Shown piece after piece: positions 1 to 9,022 of a stretch of DNA of 64,000 bases. The translations under genes were made by a program, and so were the position numbers. The stretch comes from Peristeroidobacter agariperforans (lineage in GTDB: Bacteria > Pseudomonadota > Gammaproteobacteria > Steroidobacterales > Steroidobacteraceae). The DNA is taken from contig NZ_RYFW01000003.1 of NCBI RefSeq assembly GCF_004138335.1, forward strand, positions 744,001-808,000. Reading direction: 5' to 3'. Under the pieces are notes generated by a model, which searched no databases, had not been told where the DNA came from, and saw only the letters and a program-made list of their open reading frames with translations. Numbering within the stretch: the first letter of the stretch is position 1; each line of letters opens with the position of its first letter.

Positions 1-888
1 CGCGAAGGTCGCGGCGTCGGTCCGCACAAAGATCACATCTACCTGCACCTCGAGCACCTTGGCGCCGAAGTGATTCACGAGCGTCTGCCGGGCATCGCCG
101 AGACCGCGAAGATCTTCGCCGGCGTCGATGTCACCAAGCAGCCGATTCCGGTGCTGCCGACCGTTCACTACAACATGGGCGGCATCCCGGCGAACTATCA
201 CGGCGAAGTCGTGACGTTGAAGAACGGCAATCCCGATTCGGTGGTGCCGGGTCTGATGGCCGTAGGCGAAGCGGCGTGCGTGTCCGTGCACGGCGCGAAT
301 CGTCTCGGGTCGAACTCGCTGCTCGACCTGGTGGTGTTCGGCCGCGAAGCAGCGCGCCACGCCGCCGAGATCGTCAAGCCGAATACCAGACATCGGCCGC
401 TGCCCAAGGATGCGGGCGATCTCGCGGTCAGCCGCATCGACAAGTTCCGCAATGCCAAGGGCTCGCTGAAGACCGCGGACATTCGCATGAACATGCAGCG
501 CACGATGCAGAACCATGCCGCCGTGTTCCGCACGGCCGAATCGCTCAAGGAAGGCATGGAGAAGATGCAGCAGGTGTTCCAGTCGTTCGACGAGGTGAAC
601 GTCAGCGATCGCGGCATGGTGTGGAACACCGACCTGATCGAAACGCTGGAGCTCGACAACCTGCTGAGCCAGGCGGTGGCGACCATCACCTCCGCGGAGA
701 ACCGCAAGGAAAGCCGTGGCGCGCACGCCCACGAGGACTACCCGGATCGCGACGACGTGAACTGGATGAAACACACCCTCTCGTGGGTGGACCCGCAGGG
801 CAAGGTGTCGCTCGACTACCGCCCGGTGCACTTGAACACACTGACCGACGACGTAGAAGTCGTTCCGCCCAAGGCGAGGGTGTACTGA
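1..888 (+). CDS. sdhA: Succinate dehydrogenase flavoprotein subunit, 5'-truncated by window edge
   Basis: This is the C-terminal half of the FAD subunit of complex II, which oxidises succinate to fumarate at the inner face of the cytoplasmic membrane. The reading frame is open from base 1, so the gene starts outside the window. Visible family features are the [14 protein letters not shown] segment (around 293-335), which contacts FAD and carries the active-site arginine, and the conserved helical C-terminal domain ending in PPKARVY. sdhB starts 2 bp after the stop codon, so the two are co-transcribed. The sdhC and sdhD anchors would be expected upstream, out of view. Confidence 0.97.
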   Translation, partial: REGRGVGPHKDHIYLHLEHLGAEVIHERLPGIAETAKIFAGVDVTKQPIPVLPTVHYNMGGIPANYHGEVVTLKNGNPDSVVPGLMAVGEAACVSVHGANRLGSNSLLDLVVFGREAARHAAEIVKPNTRHRPLPKDAGDLAVSRIDKFRNAKGSLKTADIRMNMQRTMQNHAAVFRTAESLKEGMEKMQQVFQSFDEVNVSDRGMVWNTDLIETLELDNLLSQAVATITSAENRKESRGAHAHEDYPDRDDVNWMKHTLSWVDPQGKVSLDYRPVHLNTLTDDVEVVPPKARVY

Positions 889-890
889 TC

Positions 891-1673
891 ATGGCGCAAT
901 TCCGTCTTCCCAAGAATTCGGTTGTCGGTGTCGGCAAGAACTACCCTGCGCCGGCCGGCGCCAAGGACGTGCGGACCTTCCGCATCTATCGCTTCGATCC
1001 GGAGTCGGGCCAGAACCCGCGCTACGACACGTACGAAGTGGACATGGCGACCTGCGGCCCGATGGTGCTCGACGCGCTGATCAAGATCAAAAACGAGATC
1101 GATCCGACGCTGACGTTCCGTCGCTCCTGCCGCGAAGGCATCTGCGGCTCGTGCGCGATGAACATCGACGGCGTGAACACGCTGGCCTGCACGCGCGCGA
1201 CCGAGGATGTGAAAGGGACGGTGAAGATCTTCCCCTTGCCGCACATGCCGGTGATCAAGGACCTCGTCCCCGATCTCACGAATTTCTACGCGCAGTACGC
1301 TTCGGTGAAGCCGTGGTTGCAGACGCGCACGCCGGCGCCGCCGGATCGCGAGCGCCTGCAGTCCAAGGAAGATCAGGAAAAGATCGATCGTCCGGCGGCG
1401 TGCATTCTGTGCGCGTGTTGCTCGACCTCATGCCCGAGCTACTGGTGGAACGGCGATCGTTACCTGGGTCCTGCGGCGCTGCTGGCAGCCTATCGCTGGA
1501 TCGTGGATACCCGCGACGAGGCGACCGGCGAGCGGCTGGATGCGCTGGAAGACCCCTTCAAGCTGTATCGCTGCCATACCATCATGAACTGCACCGAGGC
1601 CTGCCCGAAGGACCTGAATCCGGCCAAGGCCATCGCCGAGATCAAGAAGAAGATCGCCGAGCGCAAGCACTGA
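891..1673 (+). CDS. sdhB: Succinate dehydrogenase iron-sulfur subunit
   Basis: The 260-residue iron-sulfur subunit carries electrons from the SdhA flavin to quinone. All three cluster motifs are present in order: [12 protein letters not shown] with a later cysteine for [2Fe-2S], [16 protein letters not shown] for [4Fe-4S], and [17 protein letters not shown] for [3Fe-4S]. The ATG at 891 follows the sdhA stop by two bases and gives the usual family N-terminus. An open frame runs upstream into sdhA but has no homology there. The sdhE start overlaps the stop codon by one base, which indicates tight translational coupling. Confidence 0.98.
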   Translation: MAQFRLPKNSVVGVGKNYPAPAGAKDVRTFRIYRFDPESGQNPRYDTYEVDMATCGPMVLDALIKIKNEIDPTLTFRRSCREGICGSCAMNIDGVNTLACTRATEDVKGTVKIFPLPHMPVIKDLVPDLTNFYAQYASVKPWLQTRTPAPPDRERLQSKEDQEKIDRPAACILCACCSTSCPSYWWNGDRYLGPAALLAAYRWIVDTRDEATGERLDALEDPFKLYRCHTIMNCTEACPKDLNPAKAIAEIKKKIAERKH

Positions 1674-1927
1674 TGAGCACGACTCCAACCGTGGGACAGC
1701 TCCGCTGGCGATGCCGGCGGGGCATGCGCGAGTTGGACGTGCTGCTCGAACGCTATCTAAAGGAACGGTATCCTTCCGCCCCGGCTGCCGAACAACAGGC
1801 CTTCGTAGCATTGCTCGAGGCGCCAGACCCGCAGCTGTTCGCCTACGTAGTGCAACGAGAGGTCCCGGACGATCCGGATTGGGCGCATGTCATTGCCAGA
1901 CTCCGCAATCCCAACGCTGACGCTTGA
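1673..1927 (+). CDS. sdhE: FAD assembly factor SdhE (YgfY/Sdh5 family)
   Basis: The 84-residue protein matches the SdhE family, which promotes covalent attachment of FAD to SdhA and related flavoproteins in the cytosol. The signature RGMRELD is at residues 16-22, followed by the acidic, tryptophan-containing region DDPDWAHVI typical of the family. The start ATG shares its A with the sdhB stop (TGATG). Its place after sdhB fits its role as a dedicated assembly factor. The next gene overlaps its 3' end by 41 bp. Confidence 0.93.
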   Translation: MSTTPTVGQLRWRCRRGMRELDVLLERYLKERYPSAPAAEQQAFVALLEAPDPQLFAYVVQREVPDDPDWAHVIARLRNPNADA

Positions 1928-2360
1928 CGTACGGAGCCGCCGCTCCGAACGGCGGCTCGGTGCGCTCGCGCTGCTGGGAGTCGCGGCCGCCGCCATGCTA
2001 CTGCCCATTCCACCGCTGTCCGCCGCACTGTTTTGTGTCAGCGCCGCCGCCGTCGTCGGCAGCGGCCTGTGGTGGCAAGGATGGCTCGGCGGGGCGGACC
2101 GGTTGACGGCGGTCAGCTGGTTGTCCGATGGCAGCTGGCTGCTCGCCACTGCCACACGGACGAATATTCCGGCCACGCTGTCCGCCGACTCGCGCATCGG
2201 CAGCCGCTGGGTGTGGCTCCGTTGGCACACTCCGGGCTCGCGCCCCCGTTCCCGCTCGATGCTGATCCTGAAGGGCGACGTACTACCTGCAGAATTACGT
2301 CGTCTGAACGCCCGGTTGCGACTGGAATCAGTCTCTTTATGCGCTTTGGCCGGTGCGTGA
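1887..2360 (+). CDS. YgfX-like membrane protein
   Basis: This is a 157-residue protein of low sequence complexity. A hydrophobic stretch at about residues 25-60 could form two membrane helices, and an Arg-rich cytoplasmic part follows. In many gammaproteobacteria sdhE (ygfY) is followed by the inner-membrane protein YgfX; size, topology and position match that arrangement, and the start overlaps sdhE by 41 bp. The YgfX assignment rests mainly on context and topology because the family diverges quickly. Any toxin-like role proposed for E. coli YgfX/CptA should not be assumed here. Confidence 0.68.
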   Translation: MSLPDSAIPTLTLDVRSRRSERRLGALALLGVAAAAMLLPIPPLSAALFCVSAAAVVGSGLWWQGWLGGADRLTAVSWLSDGSWLLATATRTNIPATLSADSRIGSRWVWLRWHTPGSRPRSRSMLILKGDVLPAELRRLNARLRLESVSLCALAGA

Positions 2361-2424
2361 CGATGATTTTTGAACTTCGTCACGCAATCGCTCAGCGAGT
2401 GTTCAGGAACACTTATGTCGCAGC

Positions 2425-2453
2425 GAACTTTCGCGCGGTTCGTCAGTCTATGA
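2425..2453 (+). promoter_or_regulatory. Sigma-E-type promoter upstream of rpoE
   Basis: A GAACTT -35 core (2425-2430) is followed after 16 bp by TCTAT (2447-2451). This is close to the RpoE consensus GGAACTT-N15/16-TCTRA. It lies about 60 bp upstream of the chosen rpoE start, as expected for an autoregulated envelope-stress sigma gene. Confidence 0.62.
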
Positions 2454-2511
2454 GGGCAGTCGTGGCGTTGCCGATGTGCGCGCTTCCGCCGACCGGGCAG
2501 GGAGTGGGCGC

Positions 2512-3102
2512 TTGACGACCAACGCGATCAACGCGGATGACACCGACCAGGAACTGGTCCGGCGCGTACAGGCGGGCGACCAGACGGCGTTCAACCTGCT
2601 GGTGCTGAAGTACCAGCATCGCGTGTTGAAGCTGGTGGGCCGCTTCGTCAACGATGCCGCCGAAGCCGAGGACGTCGCCCAGGAGGCGTTCCTCAAGGCC
2701 TATCGGGCGCTGGCATCTTTTCGCGGTGACAGCGCGTTCTATACATGGCTGTATCGGATTGCGATCAACACCGCGAAAAACGCGTTGGTGTCGCAGCGGC
2801 GCCGGCCGGTGGACTTCGATCTGGATCTGCAGGATCCGGATCAGTACGACCGGCAGGCGAAACTGAAGGAAGCGGACACCCCCGAAGGGGTGCTGCTGAC
2901 GGACGAGATTCGCGCCGTGGTCGAGGAGGCCATGGAGCAACTGCCCGAAGACCTGCGCACCGCCATCGTGCTGCGCGAGTTGGAAGGGTTGTCGTACGAG
3001 GAGATTGCCGAAGCAATGGATTGTCCGGTGGGCACGGTGCGGTCGCGGATTTTCCGGGCGCGCGAGGCCATCGATAAAAAGCTCAAGCCGCTGCTCGATT
3101 AA
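2512..3102 (+). CDS. rpoE: RNA polymerase sigma factor RpoE (ECF sigma-24)
   Basis: This ECF sigma factor directs transcription of the envelope-stress regulon. Region 2 includes DAAEAEDVAQEAFLKAYRAL and FYTWLYRIAINTAKN; region 4 includes LRELEGLSYEEIAEAM and GTVRSRIFRAREAI. I chose the TTG at 2512, which gives 196 residues, a GGGAG-like ribosome binding site and an N-terminus like that of E. coli RpoE. An ATG at 2476 in the same frame would add 12 atypical residues. The anti-sigma genes rseA and rseB follow directly, and a sigma-E-like promoter lies upstream. Confidence 0.95.
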   Translation: MTTNAINADDTDQELVRRVQAGDQTAFNLLVLKYQHRVLKLVGRFVNDAAEAEDVAQEAFLKAYRALASFRGDSAFYTWLYRIAINTAKNALVSQRRRPVDFDLDLQDPDQYDRQAKLKEADTPEGVLLTDEIRAVVEEAMEQLPEDLRTAIVLRELEGLSYEEIAEAMDCPVGTVRSRIFRAREAIDKKLKPLLD

Positions 3103-3186
3103 ATGATCGAGGCAGAGCCGATGAGCCGTCCGACGGGCGTGGAGTTGTGGCAAATTTGATGGGCGATGAACCATCGTGGTGACAGC

Positions 3187-3885
3187 ATGACGGATGCTCT
3201 GAACGAACAGCTTTCTGCCTGCCTGGACGGCGAGTTGCCGCCGGCGGAGCTCGACCTGCTGTTGAAGCGGGTGGGGCGGGAGGCTGAGCTGCGTGCCGCC
3301 ATCGGCCGCTACTCGCTGATCGGCGAGGCGATGCGGGCCGAGCGTCCAGCGGTCGCTTCGCGCGATTTCGCCAGCAAGGTCATGGCGGCGGTGGCCGCTG
3401 AACCGGCCCAGGCCGAGACGGCGGTGCCGGTGGCCCGTCCGAAGGTCGCGCAGAAGTCGGCCGCCGAGCGCGCTGCCGGGATGTCTCCGGCACTCATTCG
3501 CTATCTACGTCCCGCAGCCGGCATGGCCATTGCCGCCGGTGTGGCTGCGGTTGCCGTGCTGACGATGCAGCCGACCGGTCAGTCCGATCTCGGTGCGGTG
3601 AGCACTCCGCTGGTCGCGGCGAATCAGCCTGCGGCGAACGAGCCGGTGGTCGCATCGGATGCCGAGTCGAGCTATGTGGTGCCGACCTCGACGACCCAGT
3701 CCCCCTTCATTCCGGCAACGCGCCTGACCAACTACGTGGTCGCGCACAGCGAATATTCATCGCCGCTCGGCCGTCGCTCGGTGTTGAGCGGTGTGCTGGC
3801 CGATGACCAGGAAGCGCAAGCCCTCGAGTCCGGCGAAGGCGAGATCAAGATTTCCATCGGCGACGAAGGCTCCGCGGAACGTTGA
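3187..3885 (+). CDS. rseA: Anti-sigma-E factor RseA-like protein
   Basis: This 232-residue bitopic inner-membrane protein would hold RpoE inactive until regulated proteolysis. The N-terminus LNEQLSACLDGELPPAELD is the typical RseA sigma-binding start. One hydrophobic segment (about residues 108-127, AAGMAIAAGVAAVAVL) separates an N-terminal cytoplasmic part from a periplasmic Ala/Ser/Pro-rich tail. An in-frame ATG at 3166 would add seven residues. The stop codon overlaps the rseB start (TGATG), so rpoE, rseA and rseB form one unit. Confidence 0.87.
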   Translation: MTDALNEQLSACLDGELPPAELDLLLKRVGREAELRAAIGRYSLIGEAMRAERPAVASRDFASKVMAAVAAEPAQAETAVPVARPKVAQKSAAERAAGMSPALIRYLRPAAGMAIAAGVAAVAVLTMQPTGQSDLGAVSTPLVAANQPAANEPVVASDAESSYVVPTSTTQSPFIPATRLTNYVVAHSEYSSPLGRRSVLSGVLADDQEAQALESGEGEIKISIGDEGSAER

Positions 3886-4925
3886 TGGCATCACAGCGCG
3901 CCACTGTCTCTATGATGATTCGATGGCCTGTCACGCTGATCGCCGCCTTGCTGACGGTGGCGTCCACGGCGAATGCCGGTGATCGCGAAGCCCGCCAGTG
4001 GCTCGAGCGCATGTCGGAGGCGCTCGCCACCCGCAATTACGAAGGCCGTTTCTTCCACATGCGCGATTCCCGCCGGGAAGCGATGCGCATCTATCACCGG
4101 GTCGACAAGGGCAAGGTGACCGAGCGGCTGGTGTCGCTCGACGGCAGCGGCCGCGAGATCATCCGCAATCAGAGCGAAGTCGTTTGCTATCTGCCGGACC
4201 GTCGCACGGTGCTGGTGGAGAAGCGCACCGACGACAGTACGCTGCTAGCCGCCGTGCCGGCGTACAACGAGGAGCTCGAAGCTCACTACAACATCGAGCG
4301 CGGCCCGTTCACCAAGGCCCTGGGCCGGCGCACGCAGGTGATCAATGTCACCCCGCGCGACCAGTTCCGCTATGGCTATCGCCTGTGGCTGGACGATGAA
4401 ACGGCGATGCCGCTGAAGTCGCAGCTGTGCGATCGCGAAGGCAATGTCATCGAGCAGATCCTGTTCGCGGAGCTGAACTTCCGCGACCGTATTCCCGCCG
4501 ACAGTCTCAAGCCATCGATTTCCGGCGAAGGTTTTCGCTGGATCCGGCAGGACGTGCAGCCGCAGCTGGCTGCGGGTCAGGTCGGAGGGTGGGGCGTGAT
4601 TCGCCTGCCCGCGGGCTTCCGGCTGACGGCGTGGCGCATTCAACTGATCGCCGGCTCCAACGTTCCGGTGCAGCACCTGGTGTATTCGGATGGCCTGGCG
4701 TCGGTGTCGGTCTTCATCGAGCCGTCCGATCCGCAGGCGCAGCCCATGAGGGGCCTGGCCAAGGTCGGAGCGGCCTTTGCGTTCTCGAGGGCACTGGATG
4801 GCCATCAGGTCACGGCTGTAGGCGAAGTGCCCCCGGTCACCCTGGAAGCGATCGCCTCCAGCGTCACCAAGGACGAGGCCAAGACCGCCCCCACGCCCGC
4901 GACGCCGGTTCCGCCCCAGCAGTGA
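3885..4925 (+). CDS. rseB: Sigma-E regulatory periplasmic protein RseB/MucB
   Basis: The 346-residue protein has an N-terminal signal peptide (MMIRWPVTLIAALLTVAS, cleavage near ANA-GD). The mature part is an RseB/MucB-type lipid- and RseA-binding region containing ARQWLERMSEALATRNYEG and FHMRDSRREAMRIYHR. RseB binds the periplasmic part of RseA and protects it from cleavage. The ATG at 3885 overlaps the rseA stop; an ATG at 3912 would start closer to the signal peptide. The C-terminal tail is Pro/Thr-rich. The following gene overlaps it by 4 bp (GTGA). Confidence 0.92.
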   Translation: MASQRATVSMMIRWPVTLIAALLTVASTANAGDREARQWLERMSEALATRNYEGRFFHMRDSRREAMRIYHRVDKGKVTERLVSLDGSGREIIRNQSEVVCYLPDRRTVLVEKRTDDSTLLAAVPAYNEELEAHYNIERGPFTKALGRRTQVINVTPRDQFRYGYRLWLDDETAMPLKSQLCDREGNVIEQILFAELNFRDRIPADSLKPSISGEGFRWIRQDVQPQLAAGQVGGWGVIRLPAGFRLTAWRIQLIAGSNVPVQHLVYSDGLASVSVFIEPSDPQAQPMRGLAKVGAAFAFSRALDGHQVTAVGEVPPVTLEAIASSVTKDEAKTAPTPATPVPPQQ

Positions 4926-5158
4926 CCACTTGGACGGTGCTCAGCCGCGCCGAGTGCAGCCTGTGCGAGCAATTGCTGACAGAGCTGGCCGAGGAATTGA
5001 GCCCGGCCGAGGCTGCCCGGGTCAGCGTGGTCGATGTCGACGGCGACCCGGCCCTGGCCCGTAAATACGGCCATCGGGTGCCAGTCCTGCTGGCCGACGG
5101 CGACTTCGTCTGCAACTACCGCCTGGACCGGGAGCGGGTCCGGCAGATCGCCCGCTAG
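4922..5158 (+). CDS. Small glutaredoxin-like (DUF836-type) protein
   Basis: A 78-residue protein begins with [18 protein letters not shown]. The C-x-x-C pair (Cys12, Cys15) follows the first beta strand as in glutaredoxins, and a cis-proline-like VPVLL segment follows later. The family is a compact thioredoxin fold of the glutaredoxin/DUF836 group; the substrate is unknown. The GTG start overlaps the rseB stop, so it is probably co-transcribed with the sigma-E genes. This hints at a redox job in stress response, which is inference from position only. Confidence 0.8.
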   Translation: MTTWTVLSRAECSLCEQLLTELAEELSPAEAARVSVVDVDGDPALARKYGHRVPVLLADGDFVCNYRLDRERVRQIAR

Positions 5159-5201
5159 GCGGCTGCTCACGAACGGCCAACCGCCGGCCGCCAACCCCCG
5201 C

Positions 5202-5207
5202 TATAAT
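5202..5207 (+). promoter_or_regulatory. Possible -10 element for lepA
   Basis: A perfect TATAAT lies 48 bp upstream of the lepA start codon. No convincing -35 hexamer is found 16-18 bp before it, so this is a candidate only. Confidence 0.35.
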
Positions 5208-5255
5208 CCGCGGCCGCCGGCCAGTCCCCCGGCCCGCAATTACAAGCCCTTGCAG

Positions 5256-7058
5256 ATGAAGCTGATCCGCAACTTCTCGATCATTGCCCATATCGATCAC
5301 GGCAAGTCCACGCTCGCCGACCGCTTCATCCAGTTGACCGGCGGTCTGGAACAGCGCGAGATGGAGGCGCAGGTGCTCGACTCCATGGATCTGGAGCGGG
5401 AGCGCGGCATCACCATCAAGGCGCAAAGCGTGTCGCTGCGCTACAAGGCGCGCGACGGCCAGACGTATCAGCTCAACATGATCGATACGCCGGGCCACGT
5501 GGACTTCTCCTACGAAGTGTCGCGCTCGCTGGCTGCCTGCGAAGGGGCGCTGCTGGTCGTGGACGCGGCGCAGGGCGTGGAAGCGCAGAGCGTCGCGAAC
5601 TGCTACACGGCCATCGAGCAGGGCCTCGAAGTGGTGCCGGTGCTCAACAAGATCGATCTGCCGTCAGCCGAGCCGGATCGGGTCATCAAGGAGATCGAAG
5701 AAATCATCGGCATCGAGGCGGAGGACGCGGTCCGCGTCAGCGCCAAGACCGGCGAGAACGTGCCCGAGCTGCTGGAGCAGCTGATCGCGCGGGTGCCGCC
5801 GCCGAAGGGCGATCCGGACGCGCCGCTGCAGGCGCTGATCATCGACTCGTGGTTCGACAATTACGTCGGCGTCGTATCGCTGGTGCGCGTGATGAACGGC
5901 TCCTTGCGCATGGGCCAGAAGATTCGCATGTGGTCGACGGGCCGCGCGCACACCGTCGACAAGCTCGGCCGCTTCACGCCCAAGTCCCGACCGAGCGAGA
6001 CGCTCGAGACCGGTGAAGTCGGCTTCGTCATCGCCGGCATCAAAGAGATCAACGGCGCGCCGGTGGGCGACACCATCACCCTCGACAATCGGCCCGCGAG
6101 CGAGCCGCTGGCCGGTTTCAAGCAGGTGCAGCCGCGCGTGTTCGCCGGTTTGTTTCCGGTGCAGTCCGACGATTACGAAAACTTCAGAGACGCGCTCGCC
6201 AAACTCAAGCTCAATGACTCGGCCCTGCACTACGAGCCGGAAGTCTCGACGGCGCTCGGCTTCGGTTTCCGCATCGGCTTCCTGGGCCTGCTGCACATGG
6301 ATATCGTGCAGGAACGATTGGAGCGCGAGTACAACCTGGAGCTCATCACCAGCGCGCCCACGGTGGTGTACGAGATTCTGAAAACCGACGGTACGATCAT
6401 CAATGTCGACAATCCTTCGAAGCTGCCGCCGAGCAACGATATCCAGGATCTGCGTGAGCCCATCATCACAGCAAACATTCTGTTGCCGCCGGAGTACGTC
6501 GGCGCGGTGATCACGTTGTGCACGGAGAAGCGCGGCCGTCAGACCAAGATGCTGTACGTCGGCAACCAGGTGTCTTTGCAATACGAAATGCCGATGGCCG
6601 AAGTGGTGCTGGACTTCTTCGATCGCTTGAAGTCGGTGAGCCGCGGCTACGCGTCGTTCGACTACGAATTCAACCGCTTCGAGACCGCGCCGCTGGTGAA
6701 GCTCGACGTGCTGATCAATGGCGACCGCGTCGATGCGTTGTCACTGATCGTGCATCGGGATAACGCTTATCATCGCGGTCGCGAGCTGGTCGACAAGATG
6801 CAAGAGCTGATTCCCCGGCAGCAGTTCGAGATCGCCGTGCAAGCGGCGATCGGCAGTCACGTGGTGGCGCGTGCCACTGTGAAAGCGCTGCGCAAGAACG
6901 TGCTCGCCAAGTGCTACGGCGGCGATATCTCGCGCAAGCGCAAGCTGCTGGAGAAGCAGAAAGAAGGCAAGAAGCGCATGAAGCAGGTGGGCTCGGTCGA
7001 AATCCCGCAGGAAGCGTTCCTGGCTGTCCTGCAAGTTGGCAAGGCCAAGAAAGAATAA
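5256..7058 (+). CDS. lepA: Elongation factor 4 (LepA), ribosomal back-translocase GTPase
   Basis: The 600-residue translational GTPase acts on stalled or mis-translocated ribosomes. The P-loop AHIDHGKST is at residues 11-19, DTPGHVDF is the G3 motif and NKIDLPSA the G4 motif. The C-terminus contains the LepA-specific domain ([20 protein letters not shown]). The ATG at 5256 gives the canonical [19 protein letters not shown] start; the frame is open further upstream without homology. lepB begins 11 bp after the stop, the lepA-lepB pairing seen widely in proteobacteria. Confidence 0.98.
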   Translation: MKLIRNFSIIAHIDHGKSTLADRFIQLTGGLEQREMEAQVLDSMDLERERGITIKAQSVSLRYKARDGQTYQLNMIDTPGHVDFSYEVSRSLAACEGALLVVDAAQGVEAQSVANCYTAIEQGLEVVPVLNKIDLPSAEPDRVIKEIEEIIGIEAEDAVRVSAKTGENVPELLEQLIARVPPPKGDPDAPLQALIIDSWFDNYVGVVSLVRVMNGSLRMGQKIRMWSTGRAHTVDKLGRFTPKSRPSETLETGEVGFVIAGIKEINGAPVGDTITLDNRPASEPLAGFKQVQPRVFAGLFPVQSDDYENFRDALAKLKLNDSALHYEPEVSTALGFGFRIGFLGLLHMDIVQERLEREYNLELITSAPTVVYEILKTDGTIINVDNPSKLPPSNDIQDLREPIITANILLPPEYVGAVITLCTEKRGRQTKMLYVGNQVSLQYEMPMAEVVLDFFDRLKSVSRGYASFDYEFNRFETAPLVKLDVLINGDRVDALSLIVHRDNAYHRGRELVDKMQELIPRQQFEIAVQAAIGSHVVARATVKALRKNVLAKCYGGDISRKRKLLEKQKEGKKRMKQVGSVEIPQEAFLAVLQVGKAKKE

Positions 7059-7069
7059 GTGGACAAAGC

Positions 7070-7867
7070 ATGATCTTCGACTTCTCGTTCATCCTGGTCG
7101 CGGCAACGTTGCTGACCGGCCTGATCTGGGGTATCGACTCGCTGGCCTTCAAACCGAAGCGGGTGGCTGCGGCCAGCGCCAAAGGCGTGGCGCCGGAAAA
7201 CATTCGCGAGCCGCTCATGGTCGAATACGCGCGCTCGTTCTTTCCCGTCATCCTGATCGTGCTGCTGATCCGCTCGTTCCTGTTCGAGCCGTTCCGCATT
7301 CCGTCCGACTCGATGATGCCGACGCTGCTGGACGGCGACTTCATCTTCGTCAACAAGTTTTCCTACGGTTTGCGCCTGCCGGTGATCAATACCAAGGTCG
7401 TCTCGATCGGCGATCCGCAGCGGGGCGACGTCATCGTGTTCCGCCTGCCGCGAGATCCGGCGACCAACTACATCAAGCGGCTGGTCGGGCTGCCGGGCGA
7501 CCACATCGTGGTGCGCGGCGAGAACCTGTATATCAACGGCGAGCGCGTACCGACCGAATTGAACGGGCCCTACAACGAACACGGCACCCGGGCGATGAGG
7601 GCGACCGAGCACCTCGGCAACGTCGATCACAGCGTGCTGTACATGCGGGATCGGTATGACGGCGAGGGCCGGGACTACGACGAGATCGTGCCGGCCGGCC
7701 ATTACTTTTTCATGGGCGACAACCGGGACAACAGCAAGGACAGCCGGTTCTTCGATGTCGGCTTCGTGCCGGAGCGCAACCTGGTGGGTAAAGCGGTCCG
7801 GATCTGGCTCAACTGGGACCTGCCGAACGCGCCAATTTGGGACCGGATCGGCGCTCCAATCCACTGA
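7070..7867 (+). CDS. lepB: Signal peptidase I
   Basis: This 265-residue inner-membrane protease removes signal peptides from Sec and Tat substrates. Two N-terminal hydrophobic segments (about residues 1-24 and 56-72) anchor it. The catalytic Ser81 is in PSDSMMPTL and the general-base Lys136 in NYIKRLVGLPGD. The box GDNRDNSKDSR lies near the C-terminus. The gene sits between lepA and a DUF4845 gene followed by rnc, the standard lepB-rnc-era cluster. Confidence 0.97.
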   Translation: MIFDFSFILVAATLLTGLIWGIDSLAFKPKRVAAASAKGVAPENIREPLMVEYARSFFPVILIVLLIRSFLFEPFRIPSDSMMPTLLDGDFIFVNKFSYGLRLPVINTKVVSIGDPQRGDVIVFRLPRDPATNYIKRLVGLPGDHIVVRGENLYINGERVPTELNGPYNEHGTRAMRATEHLGNVDHSVLYMRDRYDGEGRDYDEIVPAGHYFFMGDNRDNSKDSRFFDVGFVPERNLVGKAVRIWLNWDLPNAPIWDRIGAPIH

Positions 7868-7926
7868 TTGGAGTATCTTTCGCGCCATGCTGGCCTGTAC
7901 CCGGCCTGTTTAACGGAGTTCCGTGC

Positions 7927-8301
7927 ATGCGTTCTCGTCAGCGTGGCGCCACATTCCTCGGCATCGTGATCATCGTCGCCATCCTCGGCTTTGGCCTGTA
8001 CGGGGGCATCCGGCTGTTTCCTCTGTACATGGAGTACATGGCTGTCATCCGGGCGATGAACCAGGCCGCCCAAGAGAGCGGCGGATCCCCGCAGGCATTG
8101 CGTGACGCCATGGGCCGTCGCTGGATCGTCGAAGACATCAAGAGCCTCGATCCCAAGGACATTGAGATCAAGCGTGCGGGCAGCGGCTACACCATGCGCG
8201 CCTGGTATCGTGCCGAGGCGCCTTTTGTCTCGAACATTTCGCTGGTCGTCGACTTCGACAAGACGATCACCACTGGCAGCGGAGCGATGGCGGGGACTTG
8301 A
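7927..8301 (+). CDS. DUF4845 family membrane protein
   Basis: This 124-residue protein has the start MRSRQRGATFLGIVIIVAIL, a pilin-like hydrophobic N-terminus forming one membrane helix. A short extracytoplasmic domain of the DUF4845 type follows. Members are commonly encoded between lepB and rnc in gamma- and betaproteobacteria. No function is established that I can apply. The rnc start codon overlaps its stop (TTGA), so expression is coupled to RNase III. Confidence 0.82.
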   Translation: MRSRQRGATFLGIVIIVAILGFGLYGGIRLFPLYMEYMAVIRAMNQAAQESGGSPQALRDAMGRRWIVEDIKSLDPKDIEIKRAGSGYTMRAWYRAEAPFVSNISLVVDFDKTITTGSGAMAGT

Positions 8302-8996
8302 AGACTGCTTCCCAATGGCTGCGTGACAAGCTTGGATACGAGTGCCGCGACCCGGCCCTGCTCGAGTCGGCGCTTACCCATCGCAGCGCCGGCGGCTCGC
8401 ACAACGAGCGCCTGGAGTTTCTCGGCGACGCGGTCCTCAACTGCGTCGTCGCCAAGCTGGTGTTCCATGAGTTCGCGACCGCCGACGAAGGCGACCTGTC
8501 CCGCTTCCGCGCCAGCCTGGTGAGCGGCGAGGCGCTGGCCGTCATCGCCGCCGAGATCGATCTGGGCAGCCAGCTGCGGCTCGGGTCGGGTGAGCTGAAG
8601 TCCGGAGGTTTCCGACGCAAATCCATCCTGGCCGACGCCCTCGAGGCGCTGTTCGGCGCGGTCTATCTCGACGGTGGCTTCGAGGCCGCGGCCGGAGTGA
8701 TCGAGCGCTTGTTCGTGCCAAGGCTGGACCGGCTGCCGAGCGCGGCCGAGCTCAAAGACCCCAAGACGCGTCTGCAGGAGGCGCTGCAGGCACGCGGATT
8801 GCCCTTGCCTTCATACGCAGTCGAATCCATCTCCGGCGAGGCGCACAATCAAGTTTTCCAGGTGCGCTGCGCGGTCAGCTCGCTGGGCCTGAAAGTATCG
8901 GCGAGCGGCGCCAGCCGGCGCCGGGCCGAGCAGGCCGCCGCGCAACTGTTGTTGGCAGCATTTCACGAGAGCCAGGGAATCACCCCTCGGCCCTGA
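8298..8996 (+). CDS. rnc: Ribonuclease III
   Basis: The 232-residue double-strand-specific endoribonuclease processes rRNA and mRNAs. The catalytic signature NERLEFLGDAVL is at about residues 36-47, the second acidic site is LADALEALFGAVYLDGG, and a C-terminal dsRNA-binding domain begins near residue 155 (DPKTRLQEALQARGL). The start codon is TTG, overlapping the previous stop by 4 bp. A TTG start may limit expression; the homology begins immediately after it, which supports this start. Confidence 0.97.
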   Translation: MKTASQWLRDKLGYECRDPALLESALTHRSAGGSHNERLEFLGDAVLNCVVAKLVFHEFATADEGDLSRFRASLVSGEALAVIAAEIDLGSQLRLGSGELKSGGFRRKSILADALEALFGAVYLDGGFEAAAGVIERLFVPRLDRLPSAAELKDPKTRLQEALQARGLPLPSYAVESISGEAHNQVFQVRCAVSSLGLKVSASGASRRRAEQAAAQLLLAAFHESQGITPRP

Positions 8997-9022
8997 TGAC
9001 CTTCGATCGATGAGTAAGCGCG

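Noticed and set aside
276-890. Upstream extension of the sdhB frame into sdhA
   Set aside because: The translation is an Arg-rich shadow of sdhA; the sdhB homology starts at the ATG at 891.
2372-2396. Second sigma-E-like element (GAACTT) upstream of rpoE
   Set aside because: The matching -10 TCTRA is missing at 15-16 bp; the element at 2425-2453 fits better.
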